From: Bog-950 sp964423405
Lineage (GTDB): Bacteria; Bacteroidota; Bacteroidia; Chitinophagales; LD1
Reading direction: 5' to 3'
NCBI GenBank assembly: GCA_964423405.1
Contig: CAYREY010000001.1
Coordinates: 94,055 to 158,054 of the forward strand
Length of the DNA: 64,000 nt
Position numbers and translations under genes: made by a program. Positions 43,173-51,780 of the stretch are shown piece after piece. Position 1 is the first letter of the stretch. Every line of letters starts with the position of its first letter. The notes beneath the pieces are model-generated. The model searched no databases, was not told where the DNA came from, and worked only from the letters and a program-made list of their open reading frames with translations.

Positions 43173-44396
43173 TTACAACGCCCATTTGCGCACCACCAAA
43201 CTTGAGTTGGTTCCGCCAAAACCGAAAGAATTAGACAAAAATACGTCTATTTTCTTCTCTTTGGTAGTGGTCGCAATGTTAAGGCGTGCCGAGTGTTCGT
43301 CGGGGTTTTCGAAATTTATGTTGGGGGCAACAAAGTTATTATGCATCATTAGCAGCGAGTAAACAATCTCGCTGGCACCGGCCATCCAGCATTCGTGCCC
43401 GGTCATAGATTTTGTACTGCTTACCAGGGGTTTGTAGGCACCAAACACAGCAGCTATGGCCTGGGCCTCGCTGGCATCGCCCTGTGGCGTACTGGTGGCA
43501 TGGGCGTTTATATAATCAATCTCATCGGGCTTAATGTTGGCATCGCGCAGGCTCATCATCAGCGAGCGCACCGGCCCATCTACCGTAGGGTTAGATATGT
43601 GGCCTCCGTTAGATGAAAAGCCATAACCCACCACCTCGCCTAAAATAGGTGCACCGCGCTTTACAGCGCTTTCGTACGATTCAAGTATAACCGTAGCCGC
43701 ACCACCGCTGGGTATAAGCCCATCGCGGTCGCGGTCGAAAGGACGTGAAGCTTTTGTAGGTTCGCTTTCGCGTACCGAAAACGCAGCCAGGGCATCGAAA
43801 GTGCCCATTGAGAAGATGTTTAACTCCTGCGCACCGCCGCATACTACACGGTCCTGATAGCCGTGGCGGATTAGAAAGTAGCCCAAACCTATGGAGTGTG
43901 ATCCACTGGCGCAGGCCGCGCTTACAGTAAAGTTGATGCCTTTTAACTTAAAAATGGTGGCCAGGTTCATGTTAACCGTGCTGTTCATGGTTTGAAACAC
44001 TGCACCGCTACCTGCAAACTGGGTATTCTTCTTCTCGCGCATTATATCGGTACTTTCTACCACCGCCTGTGCGGTGCTGTCGTTGCCGTAAATAATGCCG
44101 GTTTCGTGGTGATCGAGAAAGTCCTGGTCCATTTTAGCCTGTTCCAACGCCTGTAGGGTAGCCATGTAGGCGTATTCGCCGGGTTCTGATAACATGATGC
44201 GCGAGCGGCGGTCCAGCAGGCCTTTTAGCTGCGGGGTTTCGCAGGTACCAGTAAGCCCCGAACGGTAGCCAAACTCCTTACGGGCAGGGTCGAGTACAAT
44301 ACCTGACTTGCCTTTGTAAAGCGAATCGCGAACTTCGTCGACGTTTTTACCAATACACGACCATATACCTATGCCCGTAATCACCACACGATTCAT
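43173..44396 (-). CDS. Beta-ketoacyl-ACP synthase 1 (polyene cluster)
   Basis: A 407-residue FabF-type ketosynthase, full length, with C162 (SAACASGSH), H299 (NAHATSTPQGD) and H334 (KSMTGHECWMAG). The C-terminal FGFGGTNSSL is also conserved. It would catalyse condensation of malonyl-ACP with the growing chain. Together with the ketosynthase at 39922 it forms the pair usual in aryl-polyene clusters. The gene lies 76 bases after the LolA-like gene. Confidence 0.95.
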   Translation of the reverse strand: MNRVVITGIGIWSCIGKNVDEVRDSLYKGKSGIVLDPARKEFGYRSGLTGTCETPQLKGLLDRRSRIMLSEPGEYAYMATLQALEQAKMDQDFLDHHETGIIYGNDSTAQAVVESTDIMREKKNTQFAGSGAVFQTMNSTVNMNLATIFKLKGINFTVSAACASGSHSIGLGYFLIRHGYQDRVVCGGAQELNIFSMGTFDALAAFSVRESEPTKASRPFDRDRDGLIPSGGAATVILESYESAVKRGAPILGEVVGYGFSSNGGHISNPTVDGPVRSLMMSLRDANIKPDEIDYINAHATSTPQGDASEAQAIAAVFGAYKPLVSSTKSMTGHECWMAGASEIVYSLLMMHNNFVAPNINFENPDEHSARLNIATTTKEKKIDVFLSNSFGFGGTNSSLVVRKWAL

Positions 44397-44472
44397 AACT
44401 CAATAATATTACTTTGTGTTTTCTGATACAATAAAACTACCAGGGGATGGTAAGAACTATTGAAATTTGGGT

Positions 44473-45342
44473 TTAAAAACCATACCCATCAAAATCTTCG
44501 GTAAACTCATCGGCTTTAAAAGCAGGGTTTACTACCAGATTAGTGAACGAGTACCTTTCAAACAAGCCTTTATCATCACTCACCTCCTGATAGATAGGAA
44601 AGTTATTTTCCTTATCGATATACATGATGGTTTTTTTAGCGTATGAAGTAGGTATTTTAAGTGTTTTACCACCCAGGTCTTCCTCAAAGTTTTTAACGCC
44701 GCTGTTTTCTACCATGCTATACTCAGGCACTAAAAACTTAAGCGCTATGGTGTACATGGTTTCGCCTTTCTGAGCTTTGTAGGTAGTGTAAGCCCAGGTA
44801 GGGTCTTCTATCACCAGTTTGTAACAGGTACGGCCGTTCCAGGTAACATCGCCGGCCAGCTTAAATACTTCGTCAAATTTACCCTGCTCGTCGGCACGTT
44901 TAGCGCCCTGCTGTACAATTTTGGCTATAATACCAAAACCCGATGAAAGGATAGTGTGGTGCTGATCTTTGGTAAGCAAACTACTGTAAGGATTAAGTTT
45001 TAAGGTAGGCAGCATTTTACCGGGGTTAACCACTGCTTTGCCGTTATTCTGCCCCTCAATGTAAAGAATCTCGGTACCCTTGTTAGGGTCTTCAATCATT
45101 TTAAGGTATATCTTTTTAGGGCTTACGTTTATCTTATTCTGTATTAAACCACCGCGCAGGCCCTTAATACCAATAATACGCTCTTCGCTGCGCATGTTAA
45201 AAGAGCAGCCCTTGTGGCTGTTAATAGCTGCCAGCATTTTATTTACAACTGTCCGTGTCTGACTTTCGGGGGCTTTGATACCCGATATGTTTAAACAACC
45301 TACCGCTACTAACAGTGCTATAACTACAAAGCTTTTTTTCAT
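44473..45342 (-). CDS. LolA-like (DUF1571) periplasmic protein with inserted LysM
   Basis: A 289-residue exported protein. Signal peptide (FVVIALLVAVGCLNISG, Cys 16 could be a lipid site). Residues 30-185 and 235-289 form a DUF1571/LolA-like lipoprotein-carrier fold. Between them, about residues 193-233, a LysM-like stretch (AQKGETMYTIALKFLVPEYSM ... LKIP) interrupts the sheet. LolA-like proteins occur in polyene clusters (ApeL) and are thought to carry the pigment or its lipid across the periplasm. It is the first gene of the operon. Confidence 0.85.
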   Translation of the reverse strand: MKKSFVVIALLVAVGCLNISGIKAPESQTRTVVNKMLAAINSHKGCSFNMRSEERIIGIKGLRGGLIQNKINVSPKKIYLKMIEDPNKGTEILYIEGQNNGKAVVNPGKMLPTLKLNPYSSLLTKDQHHTILSSGFGIIAKIVQQGAKRADEQGKFDEVFKLAGDVTWNGRTCYKLVIEDPTWAYTTYKAQKGETMYTIALKFLVPEYSMVENSGVKNFEEDLGGKTLKIPTSYAKKTIMYIDKENNFPIYQEVSDDKGLFERYSFTNLVVNPAFKADEFTEDFDGYGF

Positions 45343-45398
45343 ATTAATGTGAGGGGTTAATAATTTATATTAAAATAAATACCTGTGTACAGGCTGTA

Positions 45399-45863
45399 TT
45401 ACATGCCTATACCCAGCTTGTTGTAAATGAAGCTCATTATCCAGGCCGGGCCTACTAGCAAAAACTGAAGATCTTTAAGAAACGATGGTTTTTTGCCTTC
45501 TATTTTATGCCCGTAGAACTGGGCTATCCAGGCCAGTACAAATATTACTATGCTTACCAGCCATACGGGCAGGCCAGCCTGCTCCAATCCGTAACAGGCA
45601 GCAATGCAGGCTAAGGCATATAAAGCCATACCCAGCGCCAGTGTAATGGAAAGAGAAACATAATAAACCGTAACAAAAGCCAGCATTAGTATGGCAAAGT
45701 TCAACTTAAAGCCGGCAGCCAGTTCCAGCGGCAGCTTAATTTCGTAAAACAGACCTACAATGCTGAAAAAAATAAGCGGTACACAAATCCAGTGAATGGC
45801 CTTGTTAGTGGCGTTTTGGTGGCTAGACCCATACTCATCAAGAAGCAGTTGTACTTTTGTCAT
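45399..45863 (-). CDS. DUF962/Mpo1-like membrane protein
   Basis: A 154-residue protein with four or five helices. Start ATG 45863 (MTKVQLLLDEYGSSHQN). The motif H-x-N-x4-N-x3-H-x5-P (SHQNATNKAIHWICVP) and the late GHKIEGKKPSFLKDLQ match the family of yeast Mpo1, an Fe2+-dependent dioxygenase of 2-hydroxy fatty acids. The bacterial role is inferred. It is upstream of, and in the same direction as, the polyene operon (gap 56 bases), so co-transcription cannot be excluded. Confidence 0.9.
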   Translation of the reverse strand: MTKVQLLLDEYGSSHQNATNKAIHWICVPLIFFSIVGLFYEIKLPLELAAGFKLNFAILMLAFVTVYYVSLSITLALGMALYALACIAACYGLEQAGLPVWLVSIVIFVLAWIAQFYGHKIEGKKPSFLKDLQFLLVGPAWIMSFIYNKLGIGM

Positions 45864-46064
45864 GGTTGTTAAATTTTTTAGGTGTGCGAAAATACATTTT
45901 ATAGGTGGATATAGCAACACAGCCCATGTTGGCAATTATGGTGCCAATTGGCCGTTATACCAAATGAAGGTGTGTTGCAGGCCGGTGTACGTATAAACAG
46001 CCGGAATAAACTATTTCTGTAAATTGTATGTGGCTTTACCTGCGTTGAAAAAACAACAAGTGTA

Positions 46065-47039
46065 TTACCCGCCAAACAGGCTGCCGAAAAGATCGAGCTG
46101 CTGCATTTCGGGTTCTTTTTTCTTTTTGGCTGTTTTCCCCTGTGTGGTTTCGGTTACCTCGTTACCATCCTGGCGGCTGGCAACAATATGCACGGTATAG
46201 CCAGTAACTACTACCTCGCCAAACTCGTTCATTTTACGGGCTTTCTCCAGTTGGCATTTAATACGGGTGCCGTGTTTAAAAGCTACCCCATTTTTAACTA
46301 CCTCGGCCTTAAAAGCCTCGTCTTTCATGGCAAAGCTGATGGTTTTCTGCTCCTGTACGTATATACCTTTCCACTTGTAATTTCCCTCGGTTAGCACCGG
46401 CGATACTACATCTATTTCTGCCTCTTCGTCGGTTTCGGGTTTCAGTACATCGGCCTTTAAAATAAAGGTATTAAACAGGGTACTTTCTACCGTTGCCGGC
46501 GGGCCCAGGGCATGGCCTTCTTCGCCATCAAACAGTTGTACCGATACTTTTACCACTTTATCGTACCCGGCCAGCTGCTTATAAAAATTAGATTTCAGCT
46601 TGTTTATTTTCAGGTTGTGCTCAAAAATATGGAGCACGTTTTCCATATCCACCTCGGCGTTTTCATCGCGCTCGGCCTGGCGAAGCTCGCGGCGCAGGGT
46701 ATCTATACGTTCTTTGGTTTCGTCCTTGTCTTCTTCATTTACTGTTTTATCCAGGTCAATCTCCAGCGGCAGCATATCGTAAAACAGGCCGGCTGCAAAG
46801 TTCTGGTAGTAGGGGCTACGGCCTTTCAGCACAAAGCGTTCGGATAAACCACCCTTGCGGTTAGGGTATGGCTCTGTTTCTACCTGTAAACGAGCATTGA
46901 GGATAGATGAAATTTCTTTAAACATGGCCAGCAGACTGCTCTCGCACTTATTGCGTATCTGCGCATTCATGCTGTGCGACTCATCTGAAAAGTAATAGTG
47001 TATTTCTACCTTACCTGCTATTTGCTGCTCTGCTGCCAT
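46065..47039 (-). CDS. Unrecognised protein ending in a clamp-binding type motif
   Basis: A 324-residue soluble protein I do not recognise. It opens with KVEIHYYFSDESHSMNAQIRNKCESSLLAMFKE, has a charged helical middle (about 100-135, KERIDTLRRELRQAERDEN), a beta-rich C-terminal half, a Lys-rich segment and the tail QQLDLFGSLFGG. Q314-L-D-L-F318 is the canonical QLDLF beta-sliding-clamp binding pentapeptide. A DNA-replication or repair link is inferred from this alone. It is read just downstream of the radical SAM gene, 94 bases away, which also ends in QLxLF. Confidence 0.75.
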   Translation of the reverse strand: MAAEQQIAGKVEIHYYFSDESHSMNAQIRNKCESSLLAMFKEISSILNARLQVETEPYPNRKGGLSERFVLKGRSPYYQNFAAGLFYDMLPLEIDLDKTVNEEDKDETKERIDTLRRELRQAERDENAEVDMENVLHIFEHNLKINKLKSNFYKQLAGYDKVVKVSVQLFDGEEGHALGPPATVESTLFNTFILKADVLKPETDEEAEIDVVSPVLTEGNYKWKGIYVQEQKTISFAMKDEAFKAEVVKNGVAFKHGTRIKCQLEKARKMNEFGEVVVTGYTVHIVASRQDGNEVTETTQGKTAKKKKEPEMQQLDLFGSLFGG

Positions 47040-47133
47040 ATTGTTTTAAAAACTAAAGGGGCACGAATGTAATTTTTTACCCTCAAGGTGCAAAGCACTT
47101 TTAATATAGCTTAATAAATAACCCGCTGTGGCG

Positions 47134-48246
47134 CTAAAACAATTTAAGCTGTGGCTTATGGTTACCCTGCTCCAGAATAATAGCATTGCGGGTTTCTTCA
47201 TAAAGGCTGTAGTTGCGTGCAGGCCATTGGCGGCCCTGTAAGTATTTTTGTCTGGCCAATGCAAACTGTGCGCGTATCAGCTCGGCAAATTTACCCTCGC
47301 CGCGCATGCGGCGACCATACTGGCTATCGTTCAGTTTACCGCCATGCATGGTTTTTATCTGGTTAATTACTTTGTTGGCCCGGTCGGGAAAATTACGCCG
47401 CACCCAATCTTCGAATATAGTGCCGTTGTGGCCATTAAGCCTTACCACAATGTAGCTTACACTCAGCGCACCGGCATCGGCCACAGCCTGCACGGTACTA
47501 AAAATACCTTCATCGTTCAGGGCAGGTATTATGGGGGCTACATTAACATTAACCGGCACCCCTGCCGCAGTAAGGCGCTTAACAGTACGCAACACACTGT
47601 GCGCCGAAGAAGTACGTGGTTCCATTACCCGCTTTAGTTTTTCATCCAGTGTGGTTAAACTCATGGTAACCGATACCAATTGCAGGCTTGCCAGTTGTGC
47701 CAGTATATCCAGGTCGCGCTCTATCAGGCTGTTTTTGGTAATAATACCCACGGGGTGCTTAAACTTATAAAACACCTCCAGCAATTTACGGGTAATACCC
47801 AACCTGCGTTCGGCGGGCTGGTAACAATCTGTATTGCCCGATAGCATAATGCCATCAGCTTTCCATTTGCGGCTTAGCAATGCATCATTTAACAACTGCG
47901 GGGCATTGCGCTTTACCAGTATATTCTGCTCAAATTCGGCACCAGCACTGTACCCCCAGTACTCGTGTGTGCCACGTGCATAGCAGTAAATACAGCCATG
48001 TTCGCAGCCCTGGTAGGGGTTCATGCTCCAGGTAAGGCCCAAGTCGGGGCTATCTACCTTATTAAGTATAGTTTTGGGGGCAACATCAATGTATTTTGTT
48101 TTAGGGTTTTCTGTCAGCAGTTCTTCCCTCTCCTGCTGGGTAGCCAGGTCATCGACATATAGCTGCTTATCGCTGTTTTTAAGAAACCTGTTGGCCGGGT
48201 TAAGCTGCGAACCGCGACCCTTTATATACGTATTTTCATGTTTCAT
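47134..48246 (-). CDS. PA0069/spore-photolyase-like radical SAM protein
   Basis: A 370-residue radical SAM enzyme (start ATG 48246). The SAM-cluster cysteines are C81, C85 and C88 (QGCEHGCIYCYAR), followed by GNTDCYQPAE and ITKNSLIERDLDIL. It belongs to the PA0069/Rv2578c family related to spore photoproduct lyase, which may repair DNA lesions. The extreme C-terminus is QLKLF (Q366-F370), a likely sliding-clamp binding sequence. It is probably transcribed together with the downstream gene at 46065. Confidence 0.9.
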   Translation of the reverse strand: MKHENTYIKGRGSQLNPANRFLKNSDKQLYVDDLATQQEREELLTENPKTKYIDVAPKTILNKVDSPDLGLTWSMNPYQGCEHGCIYCYARGTHEYWGYSAGAEFEQNILVKRNAPQLLNDALLSRKWKADGIMLSGNTDCYQPAERRLGITRKLLEVFYKFKHPVGIITKNSLIERDLDILAQLASLQLVSVTMSLTTLDEKLKRVMEPRTSSAHSVLRTVKRLTAAGVPVNVNVAPIIPALNDEGIFSTVQAVADAGALSVSYIVVRLNGHNGTIFEDWVRRNFPDRANKVINQIKTMHGGKLNDSQYGRRMRGEGKFAELIRAQFALARQKYLQGRQWPARNYSLYEETRNAIILEQGNHKPQLKLF

Positions 48247-48349
48247 AGCCAACAATAATACTAATATTATTAGCTTTTATTTTAGCAAAATTCAATAATT
48301 ATATAAACAATAGCTTGTTTTTAGAATCGCAGAAAGTTACCAACAAAAA

Positions 48350-48377
48350 TACCCCGGCGATAAACACCACCGGGGTA
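48350..48377 (-). terminator. Terminator of the small lipoprotein gene
   Basis: TACCCCGG (48350-48357) pairs with CCGGGGTA (48370-48377). On the minus strand it is followed by TTTTTG. It lies 61 bases after the stop of the leftward lipoprotein gene. Confidence 0.75.
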
Positions 48378-48438
48378 CTACTATAGGATAGAACATCCGG
48401 CCAGGCCAGATGCCATTAATAAATGATAGAGGCCATAC

Positions 48439-48639
48439 CTACTTCGCTGTACACTCGTAACCACGCTCTTCGTAAGCATCAATGGTCATTTGCAGACCTT
48501 CGGATTTATCCGGAAAATCTTTTGAGCAGAACTCGCGCACATCGTCGTTACCAAAATCGCAGGTATAGCATTTACTGCATGATGAAGCAGAAAAAGAAAG
48601 TAATGTTGCTACAAATAAAAAGAGTGAAAAACGTTTCAT
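48439..48639 (-). CDS. Small Cys-patterned lipoprotein, paralog 2
   Basis: A 66-residue protein (signal with hydrophobic 4-18, lipid Cys 21 in ASSC). C24, C27, C38 and C63 match paralog 1 (21902-22102) in spacing, as do D41, ID and the GYEC end. Function unknown. It is divergent from the M16-like gene. The two promoters overlap (see 48659-48694). Confidence 0.85.
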   Translation of the reverse strand: MKRFSLFLFVATLLSFSASSCSKCYTCDFGNDDVREFCSKDFPDKSEGLQMTIDAYEERGYECTAK

Positions 48640-48658
48640 GTTTAGAATTTAAGACGAA

Positions 48659-48694
48659 CAAATTTGAAAGAAAGAATTGTATTTCCAAAATTTG
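48659..48694. promoter_or_regulatory. Overlapping face-to-face divergent promoters
   Basis: Rightward: TTG 48664-48666, 20 bases, AAAATTTG 48687-48694, with ATG 48699 only four bases later. Leftward: TTG (complement, 48688-48686), 19 bases, CAAATTTG (48666-48659), 19 bases before ATG 48639. Each -33 element lies inside the other -7 box, giving a pseudo-palindrome. The two genes could not be transcribed from it at the same moment. Confidence 0.55.
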
Positions 48695-48698
48695 CGTC

Positions 48699-50543
48699 AT
48701 GACATACCTTTATAAACCGTTTGCTACGGTTATAATGCTTTGCATACTACTTGCAGGCAAAGCACAAGATGCCCCCATAGAAAAAAAGCTGGACAACCAG
48801 GTACACTTATCAAAAAACCTTAACGGCATGAATGTGCTGGCACAGGTAAACAGCAACTATAACAATGTAGAGGTTATCCTGTATGTAAAAACCGGACCGG
48901 TTTACGAAAACGATTCATTTAGCGGTATATCGTACATTACCCAAAGTCTGCTGGCAGAAAAACTTGCTACATACCTTCGGAAGGGTAAACCTGGCTTATC
49001 TTTTCAAAATACATCCCTCAGTTCATACATAACCACCGAACTGAGTATTTTTCAGTTAACCACCTCTCCGGTAAGCTACCCGCAGGCACTACAACTACTA
49101 CACGACTCGGTACTCGCAACTCAAATTTATGAAAGTGACCTGAAACAAACCCTTGAAACGGTTAGAAAAGAGATAAGCGATGGTAAAAGTAATTACAAAT
49201 CTATATATGAGACAAAAATGCTTACCAAACTATTTCGTAAAGATGCAGGCAGGCAAATACTGGTGGGTGATACCTCTGGCCTATACAAAAGAATAGATAT
49301 TGACCAGGTAAAAAGATATTACACCCGCTACTATGTACCGAATAACTGTATTATCAACGGATATGGCAACTTTAACTTGTTCCAGTTTCAGGACCGTGTA
49401 ACAGCTACCTTTAAAGATCTGGTAAAATCTAAGTTTGACCCGGAAACAATAGTTAAGATTATTGATTTTAAGGGTATGGTATACAGCACTCAATATACAG
49501 TTAATGCCCCTGTAGAGCAGCCACAAATTGAAATTATATGGCAGTTTCCGGGCACGCGTAGTAATGTAAAAAGCAGCTACCACGCCTTTTTACTTAGTGC
49601 CATGCTTAACGATCCCAATAATTACATACAAGTAAAAGCACGCAAACTAGGGTGCCGTAAACTTACTGCAACATATGATGCCCGTAACTTTAGCGGCATT
49701 TTTAAAATAAGCATGCTGCCCGACAAAAACCGCCTGTATGAGACCTACCAAATGGTACTTAAAGAAATGCAACGAATAGACGAAACCCTGGTAAATGAAA
49801 GTATGATGAAAGTGGGGATGTTGAATTTTCAGAAAGAGTACAACAACATAAAGGCCAGTAAAGATTATATACAGTGGCTAACCAAATATTATGTATACAA
49901 CGATGAAACATATTTCCCTGCGCTGAAAGACAGCGTATTTTTACTGGGTGAACGCCGTATGCGTAAATTTGTAATTGAGTATATTAAACAAAGCCCGCAC
50001 ATAACTGCGCTGATGATTAACGAAAGTGACAGGGTTATATTAAAGATAGACTCGCTGATGCCCGAACTAGATATTGATGTAAACAATTATATATTTACCT
50101 ACCGGCCTAATATAGCCGACCTTGAGGGCCCTGAAAACCTGCACAAATTAAATAATCTACTGCAATGGCTTACCATAAACCCCGATATGGTAGTACAGGT
50201 AAACGGTTTTGCCGACAAGGGTGAGTTTGGCAAAGCAAAAGATGATAGTATTAAATTATTTATTGACTCGATACCTACCTTTAAAAAGGTGCGGGAAGAA
50301 TGGATTAAAACCGGATCGATACGAATAGAGATGATGCGGGCCATGAAAATTATTAAATACCTGAGCGACCATGGCATAGAAATGGAAAGGCTGAAAGGTA
50401 CCAGTATGCCGTTCAGTTCTAAAAACAAAGAAGAAGAGCTGGCTAATATGAAATGTACCCTCACTATTGAGAAAATTCGTAAATCGCCATCGGTTTACGA
50501 ATACCATTACGGAAAGAAAAAAGAAAACGAACAACATGAATAG
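48699..50543 (+). CDS. M16-like pseudopeptidase fused to an OmpA-like domain
   Basis: A 614-residue exported protein (signal peptide FATVIMLCILLAGKAQ). Residues about 30-430 follow the M16 (insulinase/pitrilysin) fold: LNGMNVLAQVNSNYNNVEVILYVKTG, and later a second peptidase-like half with YYVPNNCIINGYGNF. At the zinc site HxxEH is replaced by ISYITQSLL, so it should be inactive. Residues about 490-600 resemble an OmpA-like peptidoglycan-binding domain (GFADKGEFGK, MRAMKIIKYLSDHGIEMERLKG). ATG 48699 is chosen from the promoter; upstream in-frame codons overlap the lipoprotein gene. Confidence 0.8.
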   Translation: MTYLYKPFATVIMLCILLAGKAQDAPIEKKLDNQVHLSKNLNGMNVLAQVNSNYNNVEVILYVKTGPVYENDSFSGISYITQSLLAEKLATYLRKGKPGLSFQNTSLSSYITTELSIFQLTTSPVSYPQALQLLHDSVLATQIYESDLKQTLETVRKEISDGKSNYKSIYETKMLTKLFRKDAGRQILVGDTSGLYKRIDIDQVKRYYTRYYVPNNCIINGYGNFNLFQFQDRVTATFKDLVKSKFDPETIVKIIDFKGMVYSTQYTVNAPVEQPQIEIIWQFPGTRSNVKSSYHAFLLSAMLNDPNNYIQVKARKLGCRKLTATYDARNFSGIFKISMLPDKNRLYETYQMVLKEMQRIDETLVNESMMKVGMLNFQKEYNNIKASKDYIQWLTKYYVYNDETYFPALKDSVFLLGERRMRKFVIEYIKQSPHITALMINESDRVILKIDSLMPELDIDVNNYIFTYRPNIADLEGPENLHKLNNLLQWLTINPDMVVQVNGFADKGEFGKAKDDSIKLFIDSIPTFKKVREEWIKTGSIRIEMMRAMKIIKYLSDHGIEMERLKGTSMPFSSKNKEEELANMKCTLTIEKIRKSPSVYEYHYGKKKENEQHE

Positions 50544-51060
50544 CAAAACACCTAAGGACTCGACGATAATAATGACCGAAATAGTGTTACCCAACGATAC
50601 CAATGCACTGGGTAACCTTAGGGGAGGTAAAATACTGCACTGGATGGATATAGCCAGTGCCATAGCGGCCGGTAAACACTCTAATGCGGTGGTGGTAACC
50701 GCATCGGTAGATAATGTATCGTTTGAAAACCCTATAAAGCTAGGCGATGTAGTAACTATAACTGCCAAAGTTACGCGTGTGTTTAACACCAGTATGGAAA
50801 CACACATAGAGGTATGGGCCGAAAACCTGCCTTCGCAAACACGCTATAAGTGTAACGAGGCATACTACACCTTTGTAGCACTTGACAGCAATGGCAAGCC
50901 CAAAAAATCGATAGCACTGGTACCGGAAACAGAAGCTGAAAAGAAAATGTATGATACAGCACTGGCGCGCCGCGAACTGCGCCTGGTACTGGCTGGCCGC
51001 CTTAAAATGAACGACAGTAAAGAGCTGAAAAAACTATTTACCGAAACAAGCACAGGTTAA
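50536..51060 (+). CDS. Acyl-CoA thioesterase (hotdog, YciA/ACOT-like)
   Basis: A 174-residue hotdog protein with GGKILHWMDIASAIAAGKHS (about 30-49) and VDNVSFENPIKLGDVVTI, the acyl-CoA hydrolase pattern, then a helical tail with ELRLVLAGRLKMND. It hydrolyses acyl-CoA; chain length unknown. ATG 50536 is taken since it overlaps the M16-like stop by eight bases, consistent with translational coupling. Other start codons up to 50467 lie inside the upstream gene. Confidence 0.92.
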   Translation: MNSKTPKDSTIIMTEIVLPNDTNALGNLRGGKILHWMDIASAIAAGKHSNAVVVTASVDNVSFENPIKLGDVVTITAKVTRVFNTSMETHIEVWAENLPSQTRYKCNEAYYTFVALDSNGKPKKSIALVPETEAEKKMYDTALARRELRLVLAGRLKMNDSKELKKLFTETSTG

Positions 51061-51071
51061 ACCTGCCGGCT

Positions 51072-51632
51072 TTACTCCGGTTCTTCTATTTTGCCCTCAA
51101 AATCAGCTTCGTAATCAGGATAATTTTCTGCTTTGTAAGCATCAGTTGCATAATAGTACAGCACTGGCTCTAAAAAATAGGCCTGCTGGTAGCCATTACG
51201 GGTACTAAGCACCTGCCCATTTTCGGCAATGAATGTAATTGCCGGGTACGAGAGTTTACCGTTTAATATGTAGCGGGCAAAATCGTGTGCCAGGCGGTTC
51301 TCATCCTGGATATATTCATACCGGATACCCTTGTAAGTAACAGGTTCTTTACTTTCGGCATTAAACTTAACCGGGTAGTAGTTATCGTTAATATACGCAG
51401 CTATTTCGGGGTTGTGGTAAGTTAGCGAGTCCTGCAATTTGCACCAGCGGCACCATTTGGCGTATACGTGCAGCAGTATTTTCTTTGGGTTTGTTTTCTG
51501 TGCAGCTTCAGCTTCCTCTATAGTCATCCATTTAATAGCAGGCACTGGCCTGACAGTGGCTTGTGGGTTATTATCCTGTGCATTTAAAAAGCACACGGCC
51601 AGTAGAAAAAGTATAGTGGGGGTAACTTTCAC
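51072..51632 (-). CDS. Secreted thioredoxin-fold protein (Thioredoxin_7/DUF255-like)
   Basis: A 186-residue protein (GTG start, signal peptide ILFLLAVCFLNAQ). The redox motif is YAKWCRWCK (CxxC near residue 61), followed by YINDNYYPVKFNAE, and the cis-Pro region LSYPAITFIAENG. Its form is that of the DUF255/thioredoxin_7 group of periplasmic redox proteins. The acidic tail (EADFEGKIEEPE) has no known function. Convergent with the thioesterase, 11 bases apart. Confidence 0.9.
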   Translation of the reverse strand: MKVTPTILFLLAVCFLNAQDNNPQATVRPVPAIKWMTIEEAEAAQKTNPKKILLHVYAKWCRWCKLQDSLTYHNPEIAAYINDNYYPVKFNAESKEPVTYKGIRYEYIQDENRLAHDFARYILNGKLSYPAITFIAENGQVLSTRNGYQQAYFLEPVLYYYATDAYKAENYPDYEADFEGKIEEPE

Positions 51633-51780
51633 TTAGCTGAGTTTTAGTTATACCAATATAGCTAAAAAACACCGGCTATTGCAAATAATGTGTGCTAATA
51701 AAAACAGGGTTAAAACTGTTACCCCCACCGCTGAGCAACATCATTTTGCCAACAATGCACTAAAACGCTTTATTTACAAT

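Noticed and set aside
48423..48698. N-terminal extension of the M16-like gene
   Set aside because: It overlaps the lipoprotein on the other strand, and a promoter lies immediately before 48699. The signal peptide begins at 48699.
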